Assembly (NCBI RefSeq): GCF_000617845.2
Contig: NZ_DF820425.1
Span: 2,593,725-2,657,724 of the forward strand
Reading direction: 5' to 3'
Length of the DNA stretch: 64,000 bases
From: Bradyrhizobium sp. DOA9
GTDB taxonomy: Bacteria > Pseudomonadota > Alphaproteobacteria > Rhizobiales > Xanthobacteraceae
A model generated the notes under the pieces. The model was not told the origin of the DNA. It did no database searches and saw only the letters and a list, made by a program, of their open reading frames with translations. Positions 25,438-34,200 of the stretch are shown in pieces; the stretch's first letter is position 1, and every line of letters starts with the position of its first letter. The position numbers and the translations under genes are program-made.

Positions 25438-26208
25438 ATGCGATCTCAGGCGGTGCCCACACATCGCTCAGTGGGTGATGTCACCTCTGCGGTGCTCGCC
25501 ATCGGCCGCTCCGATTTTCCAAAAGTCCTCATCGACACGTTGCGCCGACAGGCCGATGTCGGCCATTGCATGGTGTTCGCGCTGAGCCGAGCGGGCGCGG
25601 CAAGCTGCCTGCTCGATGCCGGCAACATCCCGATCGGCGCCGATCTCGGCGCCGCCTATGCCGGCCAGTTTCACGAAACCGATCCCAACCGCGATGCGCT
25701 GTTCGAAGGCGAGGGTGGCGCGCCGATCATGCTGCCGCACTTCGCGCCGCGCATGTACGGCGCGCGCTACCGCAAGATATTCTTCCAGGATTCCGGCATC
25801 GTCGACAAATGCGCGACCGCGGTCTGGGCTGGCGATACCTGCTTCTATGTCAACTTCTACCGCATCGCCGCGCAGGGCCGCTTCAGCGCCGCCCAGCGTG
25901 AGCGGCTCGGGACGATCGCGCCGGCGATCGCAGCCAGCGTCGCGCGCCATTTCCAGCAGCAGCCGACGTCCGATCTTGCGACCCTGTTCGCGACCCGCAA
26001 GCCGCTCGCCGGGCTCACGGCGCGCGAGCAGGAGGTTTGCCGCCGCATCCTCGCAGGTTTCAGCTCGGAGGCGATCTCGCAAGAGCTCGGCATCAGCCTG
26101 CATTCGACGCTGACCTACCGCAAGCGCGCCTATGCACGGCTCGGCATCTCGTCGCAGAGCGAGCTGTTTGCGATCGTGCTGCGCCTGCTGACGCACAGTC
26201 TGAACTAA
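25438..26208 (+). CDS. LuxR-family transcription regulator
   Basis: A 256-residue regulator. The C-terminal 65 residues form a LuxR/GerE helix-turn-helix (LAGLTAREQEVCRRILAGFSSEAISQELGISLHSTLTYRKRAYARLGISSQSELFA). The N-terminal 185 residues do not match the autoinducer-binding domain motifs I know; they contain GHCMVFALSRAGAASCLLDA and HFAPRMYGARYRKIFFQDSGIVDK. ATG 25438 follows GGAGGAAAGG closely. The signal is unknown. It faces another LuxR-type gene (26569-27681) with a small gene in between. Confidence 0.9.
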   Translation: MRSQAVPTHRSVGDVTSAVLAIGRSDFPKVLIDTLRRQADVGHCMVFALSRAGAASCLLDAGNIPIGADLGAAYAGQFHETDPNRDALFEGEGGAPIMLPHFAPRMYGARYRKIFFQDSGIVDKCATAVWAGDTCFYVNFYRIAAQGRFSAAQRERLGTIAPAIAASVARHFQQQPTSDLATLFATRKPLAGLTAREQEVCRRILAGFSSEAISQELGISLHSTLTYRKRAYARLGISSQSELFAIVLRLLTHSLN

Positions 26209-26233
26209 GGCGCCGCCAACCCTGAGCGCCTCG

Positions 26234-26437
26234 CTATGCGGAAAGTCGGGAACGATAGGGCGCGGTGAGCAGCAGCATGAACAGCGCTCGTTCGGCCCGG
26301 TACTTTGCCGCCGCTCGACTGGATTCGCGGCCCTGCATCACCACTGCGCCTTGAACGGTGCAGACGCTCCAGTTCCATGTCCTGCGCCTGCGCTGCGCCA
26401 GGGTCACCTCGAAGATCGGAAATTCCGGTCCCGCCAT
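26234..26437 (-). CDS. Small hypothetical protein, 67 residues
   Basis: A small basic protein (MAGPEFPIFEVTLAQRRRRT, then WNWSVCTVQGAVVMQGRESS and RAAAKYRAERALFMLLL). The strand-strand-helix pattern with a W-x-W-x-V-C-T...G..VMQG core and an AAKY-RAERALF helix resembles small unannotated proteins common in Bradyrhizobium, recalled from memory and not searched. The ATG at 26437 gives a compact product. It lies 131 bases downstream of the LuxR-type gene on the same strand. Function unknown. Confidence 0.6.
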   Translation of the reverse strand: MAGPEFPIFEVTLAQRRRRTWNWSVCTVQGAVVMQGRESSRAAAKYRAERALFMLLLTAPYRSRLSA

Positions 26438-26568
26438 CGCCACCGCTTCTCGCCAGACATCCAATTTCGGTGGAGTTGAACCCGGCGGGACGGCCTGTGT
26501 CTTCACCCGTTTGGGTGAAGCGGTAATGCCCCGGCTGGGGACAGGGCTCCGGTTGGGCAAGCCTGGCA

Positions 26569-27681
26569 TTAATCTCTCAGCGGTAATTTGGGGATCGCGC
26601 CGAAGAGTGCAGCCGCGCTCTTCTGGTTTCGCGTTCCCGTCTTGGCGAGGACGGCCTTGACCTGGGTGCGGATCGTTTCGCGGCTGAGCCCGTGATGCGC
26701 CGCGATGTCGCCGATCGTCTGTCCTTGCGCGATTCCGCGCGCAACGCGCGCCTCGCTGGGGGTGAGATCGAACAGGCCGCGAATGAGGGCGAGGCTCGGT
26801 GCCTGCGAGGCGGTGACCGGCGTCGCGATGAGGAGGCCGACCGCCCCATCGAAGAGATCGCGGGCTTCGCCCGGCATCGAAACGAGATGAAGCACCACCC
26901 GATCGAGATCGCTGCTGCGGCGCGCGGCGAAGGAGCACACGGCCTTGTCCGGCGCATCGAGTTGAGCGAGGCCGGCGCGCAGCAGGGTGTCGGCCGCGCG
27001 GTCCTTGATGGCGATCCGGTCTTTCGGCAGCCATTGCAGAACATCGGTCATGTCCTCGATCAAGGCGTTCGCGGCCAGAACACGCCCCGAGCGCGTGATC
27101 GCGAGCGCGGGCAGGCCGACCAGCGACAGCGCCTCGGTCGCCGCCCGCATCCGGGTGAGGCGCCAGCGCGTCGACAGCAGAGCCGCCCGCGCAAGATGGG
27201 GACGAAAGCGGTCGAGGAAATCGAGATCCTGCCGCGAAAAGGCGGGGCGGCCGGCCAGCCGCTCCATATGGAAGACGATGATCTCACCGGACGGGCTGCG
27301 GACCGCCGTCGCGCAGGCGTGCTCGAAGCCCCACTTCTTGTTCCATTCCACCCGATATGGATCGCGCTCCCATTCCTCCGGCGAAAACGCCTCCTGCTCG
27401 CTGACGAAGCCGGGGTGATCAAGCGCCAGGAGTCGCGGGGTCGTCTCCGTCCGGCTGGCGAGGTCGCCACTCAGGAACGCCGAGAAGGCCTCGCGGATCG
27501 ACGGCGACGTCACGGCGCCGTTCCAGACGCCGGACCATTGATCGGACTCCGAGGTGATCATGACCATGCCATGCGCGCCCACGGCATGAGCGATTTGCTC
27601 CAGGATGTCCGGCCAGAGCTCCGGAACGGTCGCTGCCTCGTGGATGCGGTCCACGACATGCTCGAAATCGATGCCCGTCAT
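26569..27681 (-). CDS. LuxR-family transcription regulator
   Basis: A 370-residue protein with a C-terminal LuxR HTH (FDLTPSEARVARGIAQGQTIGDIAAHHGLSRETIRTQVKAVLAKTGTRNQKSAAALF). The N-terminal 290 residues look like one or two PAS/GAF-like sensor folds (ILEQIAHAVGAHGMVMITSE, then GLPALAITRSGRVLAANALIEDM, typical of a PAS core). Architecture matches the large bradyrhizobial family of PAS-LuxR regulators. Target genes unknown; divergent upstream space holds no gene for 300 bases. Confidence 0.9.
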   Translation of the reverse strand: MTGIDFEHVVDRIHEAATVPELWPDILEQIAHAVGAHGMVMITSESDQWSGVWNGAVTSPSIREAFSAFLSGDLASRTETTPRLLALDHPGFVSEQEAFSPEEWERDPYRVEWNKKWGFEHACATAVRSPSGEIIVFHMERLAGRPAFSRQDLDFLDRFRPHLARAALLSTRWRLTRMRAATEALSLVGLPALAITRSGRVLAANALIEDMTDVLQWLPKDRIAIKDRAADTLLRAGLAQLDAPDKAVCSFAARRSSDLDRVVLHLVSMPGEARDLFDGAVGLLIATPVTASQAPSLALIRGLFDLTPSEARVARGIAQGQTIGDIAAHHGLSRETIRTQVKAVLAKTGTRNQKSAAALFGAIPKLPLRD

Positions 27682-27994
27682 TGCGATAGACCCATCAGAC
27701 TCGACCGATCTTCAGACGCGAGGCGCGCATCCTCATTGAGCGTTCGTGCTCCGCGCGTCCAAGGCCTTGATACCAACCCCGCTCAATGGAACTCAATTGC
27801 TACTTTTTCCCAGCTTGACCCCATGGGGTCTCGCAGAAATCATGTTCCATTTCAACTGTTTGGGAGGTTCTTGGGTCAGTCAACAGCGGCGGTTCCCGGT
27901 CCGACCGATCGCGCATTGGCTTGATGGGGACATCGATGTCTCGTCGACTGGCATCCCATATGTGATCTCTGCATTTGAAACCGCCGGGCTCGCG
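27682..27994. other. Intergenic region, no gene seen
   Basis: About 310 bases between the LuxR-type gene (reading left) start and the 3' end of the HlyD gene. A long plus-strand open frame crosses it but is antisense to the secretion genes. No clear terminator or operator was found. Confidence 0.5.
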
Positions 27995-29305
27995 CTAGCG
28001 TTCGCGCCAGGCGCGCATCAACTGATCGGACAGCGGCTTGACGAGGTACGACATCACCGTACGCTGGCCGGTCTGTATGAAGGCTTCGACCGGCATGCCG
28101 GCGATCAGCTTCAGGTCGCCCATGCGAGCGATCTCCGTCTCCGGAACGACGATGCGGGCCACATAGAAGCTCGTCGTGCTCTTTTGGTCGACCGCCACGT
28201 CAGCGGACACCTGGCTCACTTCGCCGTTGAGTTGGGGTGTGGTGCGCTGGTTGAAGGCCGTAAAGCGCAACAGCACCGGCTGGCCGACCGACAGACGATC
28301 GATCTCATGCGGGGGAATCCGCACCTCGACGACGAGCGCGTCGTGCGTGGGGACGATGAGCATGATCTGCTCGCCAGCGCTGATGACGCCGCCGACGGTG
28401 TGCAGCGCCAATTGATGCACGGTGCCGTCCTGCGGCGCGCGAATATCGATGCGTTTGAGCTGGTCCTCGGCCGCCACTCGTTTCTCCACCAGTTCCGAGG
28501 TCTTGGCCCGGATCTCGGCGAGATCCTTTCCGACTTCGGTGCGCAGGTCCTGGTCGATCTGCATGATTTGCAGCGTGGTCTCGGTGATCCGCCCTCTGGC
28601 TTCGGCGATTGCCGCGAGCAGAGCGCCGCGTTCGCCATGCAGGCGCACCGCGTCGCGCTCCAGCGTTGTCAGGCGCGTGATCTGAACCAGGTTCTTTCGC
28701 CAAAGTTCGCGCACGCCCAGAAGCTCCTGGTCGATGAAGGTGGTTTCGCGGTCTTTCGCCTGGATCTGCTCGTCGAGCCCGCGGATCTGCTCGCGGAGCT
28801 GGCCGATGCGCTCGTTGAGCTGCGCCTTCTTGCCGGCGCGCGCGGCGCGGCGCAACTCGAACAGCTTGCGCTCGCCGACGATCAGTCGATCGACGTCCGG
28901 ATCGCCGGCGCGCGCAGTGAGGTCCGCGGGAAAGTCGAGCCAATCCTGACCGTCGCGCTCCGCCTCGAGCCGCGCCCGGCGCGCCGCCTGTTCGTCAAGA
29001 CTCTTCACGACGATCAGGAGATTGGCCCGCGTCACCGTCTCGTCGAGGCGCACGATCACATCGCCGGCTTTCACCCGGGCGCCCTCGCGGACGTTGAGTT
29101 CACCGACCACGCCGCCGCTCGGGTGCTGCACCTTCTTGGTGTAGCTGTCGACCACCAGCGTGCCGGAGCCAATGACGGCGCCGGCCAATTCCGTGGTCGC
29201 CGCCCAGCCGCCGACGCCGCCGGCAAGAATGACGACTCCCGCGAGACCGGCGCGCAGGTGCTGGCGGATCGCGTGCGGGACCTGATTCACGGGCTCGCGG
29301 TTCAA
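27995..29305 (-). CDS. Type I secretion membrane-fusion protein (HlyD family)
   Basis: A 436-residue periplasmic adaptor linking the inner-membrane ABC exporter to a TolC-type channel. One N-terminal membrane helix (AGLAGVVILAGGVGGWAATT) is followed by a lipoyl-like half (GGVVGELNVREGARVKAGDVIVRLD), a long coiled coil (about residues 95-270, EQAARRARLEAERDG ... LREQIRGLDEQIQAKDRE), and the second lipoyl/beta-barrel part (IRAPQDGTVHQLALHTVGGVISAGEQIMLIVP; PVEAFIQTGQRTVMSYLVKPL). Start: TTG 29305 overlaps the stop of the upstream exporter gene and follows AAGGAG. No outer-membrane channel gene is present. Confidence 0.93.
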   Translation of the reverse strand: MNREPVNQVPHAIRQHLRAGLAGVVILAGGVGGWAATTELAGAVIGSGTLVVDSYTKKVQHPSGGVVGELNVREGARVKAGDVIVRLDETVTRANLLIVVKSLDEQAARRARLEAERDGQDWLDFPADLTARAGDPDVDRLIVGERKLFELRRAARAGKKAQLNERIGQLREQIRGLDEQIQAKDRETTFIDQELLGVRELWRKNLVQITRLTTLERDAVRLHGERGALLAAIAEARGRITETTLQIMQIDQDLRTEVGKDLAEIRAKTSELVEKRVAAEDQLKRIDIRAPQDGTVHQLALHTVGGVISAGEQIMLIVPTHDALVVEVRIPPHEIDRLSVGQPVLLRFTAFNQRTTPQLNGEVSQVSADVAVDQKSTTSFYVARIVVPETEIARMGDLKLIAGMPVEAFIQTGQRTVMSYLVKPLSDQLMRAWRER

Positions 29306-31218
29306 GAGTTCGCTCCTTCGGCCACGACCTTGAGCGGCACCGCCGGCCGCGGCTGCATCATCTTGGCCAGCAGCGCGTCCTTGGGTCCGAACGCCTGCAC
29401 GCGCCCCTCGGCCATCACGATCAATTGATCCACGCCGGCGAGTGCGCTGGTGCGATGCGCGACGACGATGACGATGCCGCCTCGCGCACGCACGCCGAGA
29501 ATGGCTTGCGTCAGGGCCTGGTCGCCCTCGGCGTCGAGATTGGAGTTGGGCTCGTCGAGCACCACCAGGAAGGGATCGCGGTAGAGCGCACGGGCGAGCG
29601 CGATGCGCTGCCGCTGTCCGGCAGAGAGCGCCGCGCCGCCTTCGCCGATCGGGGTGTCGTAGCCGTTCGGCAATCGCAGCACCATCTCGTGCACGCCGGC
29701 CGCCCGCGCGGCGGCGATCGTCGCCTCGGCATCGGGGGCGGGCTCGAAGCGGTTGATATTCTGCGCCACCGTGCCGGCGAACAGCTCGACGTCCTGCGGC
29801 AGATAGCCGATATGGCGGCCGAGCGCCTCGGAACTCCACTGTTCGAGCGCGGCGCAGTCCAGCCGCACCTTGCCGCGTGCCGCTCCCCATACGCCGACGA
29901 CGGCACGCACCAGCGACGACTTGCCCGATGCGCTCGGGCCGACGATGCCGACCCCCTGGCCCGGGTTCAACGCGAAGGATGCTTCCTGGACCACGACGGT
30001 CTGTTCGCCCGGCGGCACCACGGAGACGGCCTCGACCGTGAGGGCCTTGCACGGCGGCGGCAACGGCGTCTTCTCCTCCTCGCCCGGGAGTTGCGCCCAT
30101 TGCTGCTGCAGACGTTTCCAGCTCTGACGGGCCGCGATCAGGCTCTTCCAGTGCGCGATGGCAAGCTCGATCGGCGCGAGCGCGCGCGAGGAGAGGATGG
30201 CGCCGGCAATGATGATGCCGGCGGTCGCCTCCTGGATGATGACGAGATAGCCGCCGACGCCGAGCACCGCCGATTGCAGCACCATGCGCAGCACCTTGGA
30301 TGCGGAGCCGAAGCCACCGGCGATGTCGGCAGCGCGCCGTTGGGCGAACATGCAGCTGTCATTGACGCTCACCCAGCGCGCGGCAAGACGCCCGCGCATG
30401 CCCATCGCCTGCAATACCTCGGCATTCCGGCGGCTCGCCTCGGCGAGTGCGTTGCGTTGCGCGATCTGGCCGGTGATTTCCTTGGTGTGCGCGCGCGTCA
30501 AGCGATCGGTGAGAAGCGTCAGGCAAACCAGCATCACCGAGCCGATCGATGCCGTGAGCCCGAGCAGCGGATGAAACAGGAAGCAGATCGTGAGGTAGAA
30601 CGGAATCCACGGCAGGTCGAACAGCGCGGTCGGGCCGAGCCCGGAGAGATAGCTGCGCACCTGGTCGAGGTCGCGCACCGGCTGCAGCCCGTCGCCGCTT
30701 GTGCGCGCCCGCAGCGGCCAGCGCGCGACGATGTCGTAGGCGCGCGCCGAAAATGCGCGGTCGAGCCACTCGCCGATGCGGACAAGGACGCGCCCGCGCA
30801 GAATGTCGAGGAAGGCCTGGAACACATAGAGGGCGCCGACCAGCGCGGCGAGGCCGATCAGCGTCGGCACGCTGCGACTCGGTACCACGCGGTCGTAGAC
30901 CTCGAGCATGAAGAACGAGCCCGTCAGATACAGCACGTTCAACATGGCGGTGATCAGGCCGAGCCCGACCAGCACGCTGCGACAGGCCTGCAGCGGTGAG
31001 GACACGTGCTGCGCCCGAGGTGGCTCGTTGTGTTGCGCAGCTGCCGCCGTGCGCCGCCGCTTCCAGAGCAGCCTGATCAAGATGAAGGCCGCCACGGCGA
31101 ACAGGCCGACGCGTATGGTGAGGCTCGTCAGCTCGTCCGGAGAGCCGAGAACCTCGCCGCACCAGGCGGCAGCAGACCGGGAAAAATGGCCGCACCAGGC
31201 GGTGACACTATCCGGCAT
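29302..31218 (-). CDS. Type I secretion ABC exporter (permease-ATPase, PrtD-like)
   Basis: A 638-residue fused permease and ATPase. Membrane helices include IRVGLFAVAAFILIRLLW, SVLVGLGLITAMLNVLYLTGSFFMLEVYDRVVPSRS (typical PrtD/AprD entry) and FYLTICFLFHPLLGL. The nucleotide-binding domain has Walker A GPSASGKSS, Q-loop YLPQDVELFAGTVAQN, signature LSAGQRQR, Walker B LVVLDEPNSNLD and H-loop VVAHR. There is no N-terminal C39 peptidase domain, in keeping with substrates that keep a C-terminal signal. An extra N-terminal 70 residues precede the usual start. The likely substrate is the repeat protein encoded just upstream. Confidence 0.93.
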   Translation of the reverse strand: MPDSVTAWCGHFSRSAAAWCGEVLGSPDELTSLTIRVGLFAVAAFILIRLLWKRRRTAAAAQHNEPPRAQHVSSPLQACRSVLVGLGLITAMLNVLYLTGSFFMLEVYDRVVPSRSVPTLIGLAALVGALYVFQAFLDILRGRVLVRIGEWLDRAFSARAYDIVARWPLRARTSGDGLQPVRDLDQVRSYLSGLGPTALFDLPWIPFYLTICFLFHPLLGLTASIGSVMLVCLTLLTDRLTRAHTKEITGQIAQRNALAEASRRNAEVLQAMGMRGRLAARWVSVNDSCMFAQRRAADIAGGFGSASKVLRMVLQSAVLGVGGYLVIIQEATAGIIIAGAILSSRALAPIELAIAHWKSLIAARQSWKRLQQQWAQLPGEEEKTPLPPPCKALTVEAVSVVPPGEQTVVVQEASFALNPGQGVGIVGPSASGKSSLVRAVVGVWGAARGKVRLDCAALEQWSSEALGRHIGYLPQDVELFAGTVAQNINRFEPAPDAEATIAAARAAGVHEMVLRLPNGYDTPIGEGGAALSAGQRQRIALARALYRDPFLVVLDEPNSNLDAEGDQALTQAILGVRARGGIVIVVAHRTSALAGVDQLIVMAEGRVQAFGPKDALLAKMMQPRPAVPLKVVAEGANS

Positions 31219-31252
31219 CGGATCTACTCCAGGCCCATGCGACCCAACAGGT

Positions 31253-31285
31253 GCCGGCTGCACGCCAAAGCGACGTGCAGCCGGC
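31253..31285. other. Perfect 12-bp inverted repeat between adhesin and exporter genes
   Basis: GCCGGCTGCACG (31253-31264) and CGTGCAGCCGGC (31274-31285) around a nine-base loop, ten bases after the stop of the repeat-protein gene and before the exporter gene. No U-tract follows, so it is not a standard terminator; it may be a stabilising or attenuating mRNA hairpin. Confidence 0.7.
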
Positions 31286-31295
31286 GGCTTGCGGT

Positions 31296-34200
31296 TCAGA
31301 CGTTGATGACGCCGTCGTGGTTTCCGTCGATCTTGACGGAGAACGTGCTGGAAGCCGTATCCCCGTCGGCATCGGCGATCTGGACGGTGAAGTCGAGCTT
31401 CTCGTCGGGCGCCGGCTGCGACTGGATCAGGCTGAACCCGCCGATATCGAAGGTGTTGTTGTCGTTGCCGGTAATGCCGTCGGTGGCGCTGATGTTCTCG
31501 ATCAGGACGCGGTCATGGGTGGTTCCGCTCGTCGTCCACTGCACCTTGTCGCCGGTGCTCAGCCCGGTGATGATCAAGTTGCCGTCGGCGTCGATCGAGG
31601 CGGTCGGCGTAAACTGCGTGTTGCCTGTTTTGACGACGAAGTCGGTGAGCGAGTATGACGTGATGGCGATGTGGGTGTCGTTGGTGAGCCCATCGACGAA
31701 ATTCACCCCCGGCTCCGCGGCGGTGTTGAAGGCCGAGATCTTGACGGTGACGGGGCCGACACCCGGGTTGGTCTGGTTGACGGTGAAGGACGCGCTGGTC
31801 GCATTGAAGACGTTCTGGAAGTCGATGTTGGCTTCGACGTCGGCCTCGTTCTGGTCCAGGTTGGGCACGAGGAAGTTCGTGTTCGTGCCCGTGACGTAGG
31901 TGATGTACGCACCTTCACCCGGATTGATCTGGTTGCCGTTGACACCGAACGAGGTGGTGCTGCCGGCCTGGCTGATATTGAGCACGTCCTTGGTCGTGAT
32001 GTTGCCGCCCTGAGATTGGTTCAGCGGATCATGTCCAATCACAACGATCTGGGTCGAGGTTGGATCGCCGAAGGTCATGAAGAGATTGCTGCCGGAGGGC
32101 GCCCCCGCAAAGCTGAAGCTGATCTCCGCGGGCGGAGGATTCTGCAGGACGTCGAAGGTGTAGTTGCCGCCGGACACGGTCAGCTTGAAGAAGTCAATGT
32201 CGCCTGCGGTGTGTGTGCCGCTGCCGTCGACGTCCTTGTAGTAGGTGGCGACAGTATTGCTGTTCGAGAGGTCCCGGAGCAGCGTCGTCTGCGAGACCGT
32301 GCCATCCAGTATCGTCAGGCTCGCCGGCGAGCTCGTGATACTGTAGGTGGCAGGGTCATCCGCTCCGACCACTGCGTTCAGCGTCTTGGTTACGGTGGCG
32401 AGGGCGGCGAAATCCACCTGTCCATCGGCAATGGGCCCGATGGTCGGCGCATCGTCCTGGAACTGCACGGCATCGCCGATGCCGGTCGAGCTCGCCGCCG
32501 TGTCGCCGTCGCCGTCGGTGACCGTCACCACCGCCAGCAGCGCGCTGTCGGTGATCGAGATCGCCTCATCCGTATTGGCCGGGTTCGGATGCTTCAGCGA
32601 GGCGTATTGCGCCACGCTGACGACGCCGGTCGTGCTGTCGATCGCCACCGCGAAGGCCGCGGCTCCGGCGGCTCCGCCGATGCGGCCGACCACCAGGCTG
32701 CCTTCCTTGAACAGGAAGATGCTGGTGCCGCCGGTCGTGTCGAGGCCGGAATCCACGCCTGCGGAAGACACCGCCAGCGAGAACGCGATCGTCCCGCCCT
32801 CCTGGTCCGCGCCGAGCGAGCTTCCGGTCGAGCTCACGACGGGGGACGCGTCCTGCGCATAACCGGTCGGGCTGAGATCGGTGCTCTTATTGGCGACGCC
32901 GGCGAACAGGGCGACAACACCTGCCGCGGTTGTGTCGTCGGCATCCGTGTCGACACCTGCGGTCTCGTCATGCGCCACCGTCGCGGCGGTCTGGACGATT
33001 CCCGCCGTCGGCCCGTCGTCCTGGAACTGCACGGCATCGCCGATGCCGGTCGAACTCGTCGCCTTATCGCCGTCGCCGTCGGTGACGGTCACCACCGCCA
33101 GCAGCGCGCCGTCGGTGATGCTAATCGCCTCATCGTGGCTGGCGCCGCCTGTCGGGTGCTTCAGCGAGGCGTACTGCGCCACGCTGACGACGCCGGTCGA
33201 GCTGTTGATCGCCACCGCGAAGGCCGCGGCGCCGGTGTCACCGCCGATGCGGCCGACCACCAGGTTGCCTTCCTTGAACAGGAAGATGCTGGTGCCGCCA
33301 GTCGTGTCGAGGCCGGAATCCACCCCCGCGGCGGACACCGCCAGCGAGAACACCGTCGTTCCGCCCACCGAGTCGGTGCCATACGAGCTTCCGGTCGCGC
33401 TCACGACAGCCGTCGCGTCCTGCGCATAACCGGTCGGGCTGAGGTCGCCGCTGACGTTGGCGACGCCCGCAAACAGCGCCACCACGCCTGCCGCGGTGGT
33501 GTCATCGGCATCGCCCTGATTGCCCGCGGTCTCGTCGTGGGCCACGGTCGGCGCGCCCTGCACGATCGCCGCCGTCGGCCCGTCATCCTCGAAATGGATG
33601 GCCGTGCCGACCACGGTGCTCGAGGCGTTGGCGCTGCTCAAGCTGAAGCCGCCGATGTCGAAAGTGTTGTTGTCGTTGCCGGTAATGCCGTCGGTGGCGC
33701 TGATGTTCTCGATCAGGACGCGGTCATGGGTTCCGCTCGTGGTCCACTGCACCTTGTCCCCGGTGCTCAGCCCGGTGATAATCAGGTCACCGTTGGCGTC
33801 GATCGTAGCGGCCGGAGTAAATGACTTATTGCCCGACTTGACGAAGAAGTCGGTGAGCGAGAACGACGTGATGGCGACGTGCGTGTCGTTGGTGAGCCCG
33901 TCGACGAAGTTCACTCCGGTTTCCACGGCGGTGTTGAAGGCCGAGATCTTGACGGTGACGGGTCCGATGCCCGGGTTGGTCTGGTTGACGGTGAAGGACG
34001 CGCTGGTCGCATTGAAGACGTTCTGGAAGTCGATGTTGGCTTCGACATCGGCCTCGTTCTGGTCCAGATTGGGCACCAGGAAGTTCGTATTCGCGCCAGT
34101 GACATAGGTGATGTAAGCCCCTTCGCCCGGGTTGATCTGGTTGCCGTTGACGCCAAACGAGGTGGTGCTGCCGGCCTGGCTGATATTGAGCACGTCCTTG

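Noticed and set aside
31671-33824. Plus-strand open frame of 717 codons opposite the repeat protein
   Set aside because: Repeats in it are only the antisense image of the real repeats.
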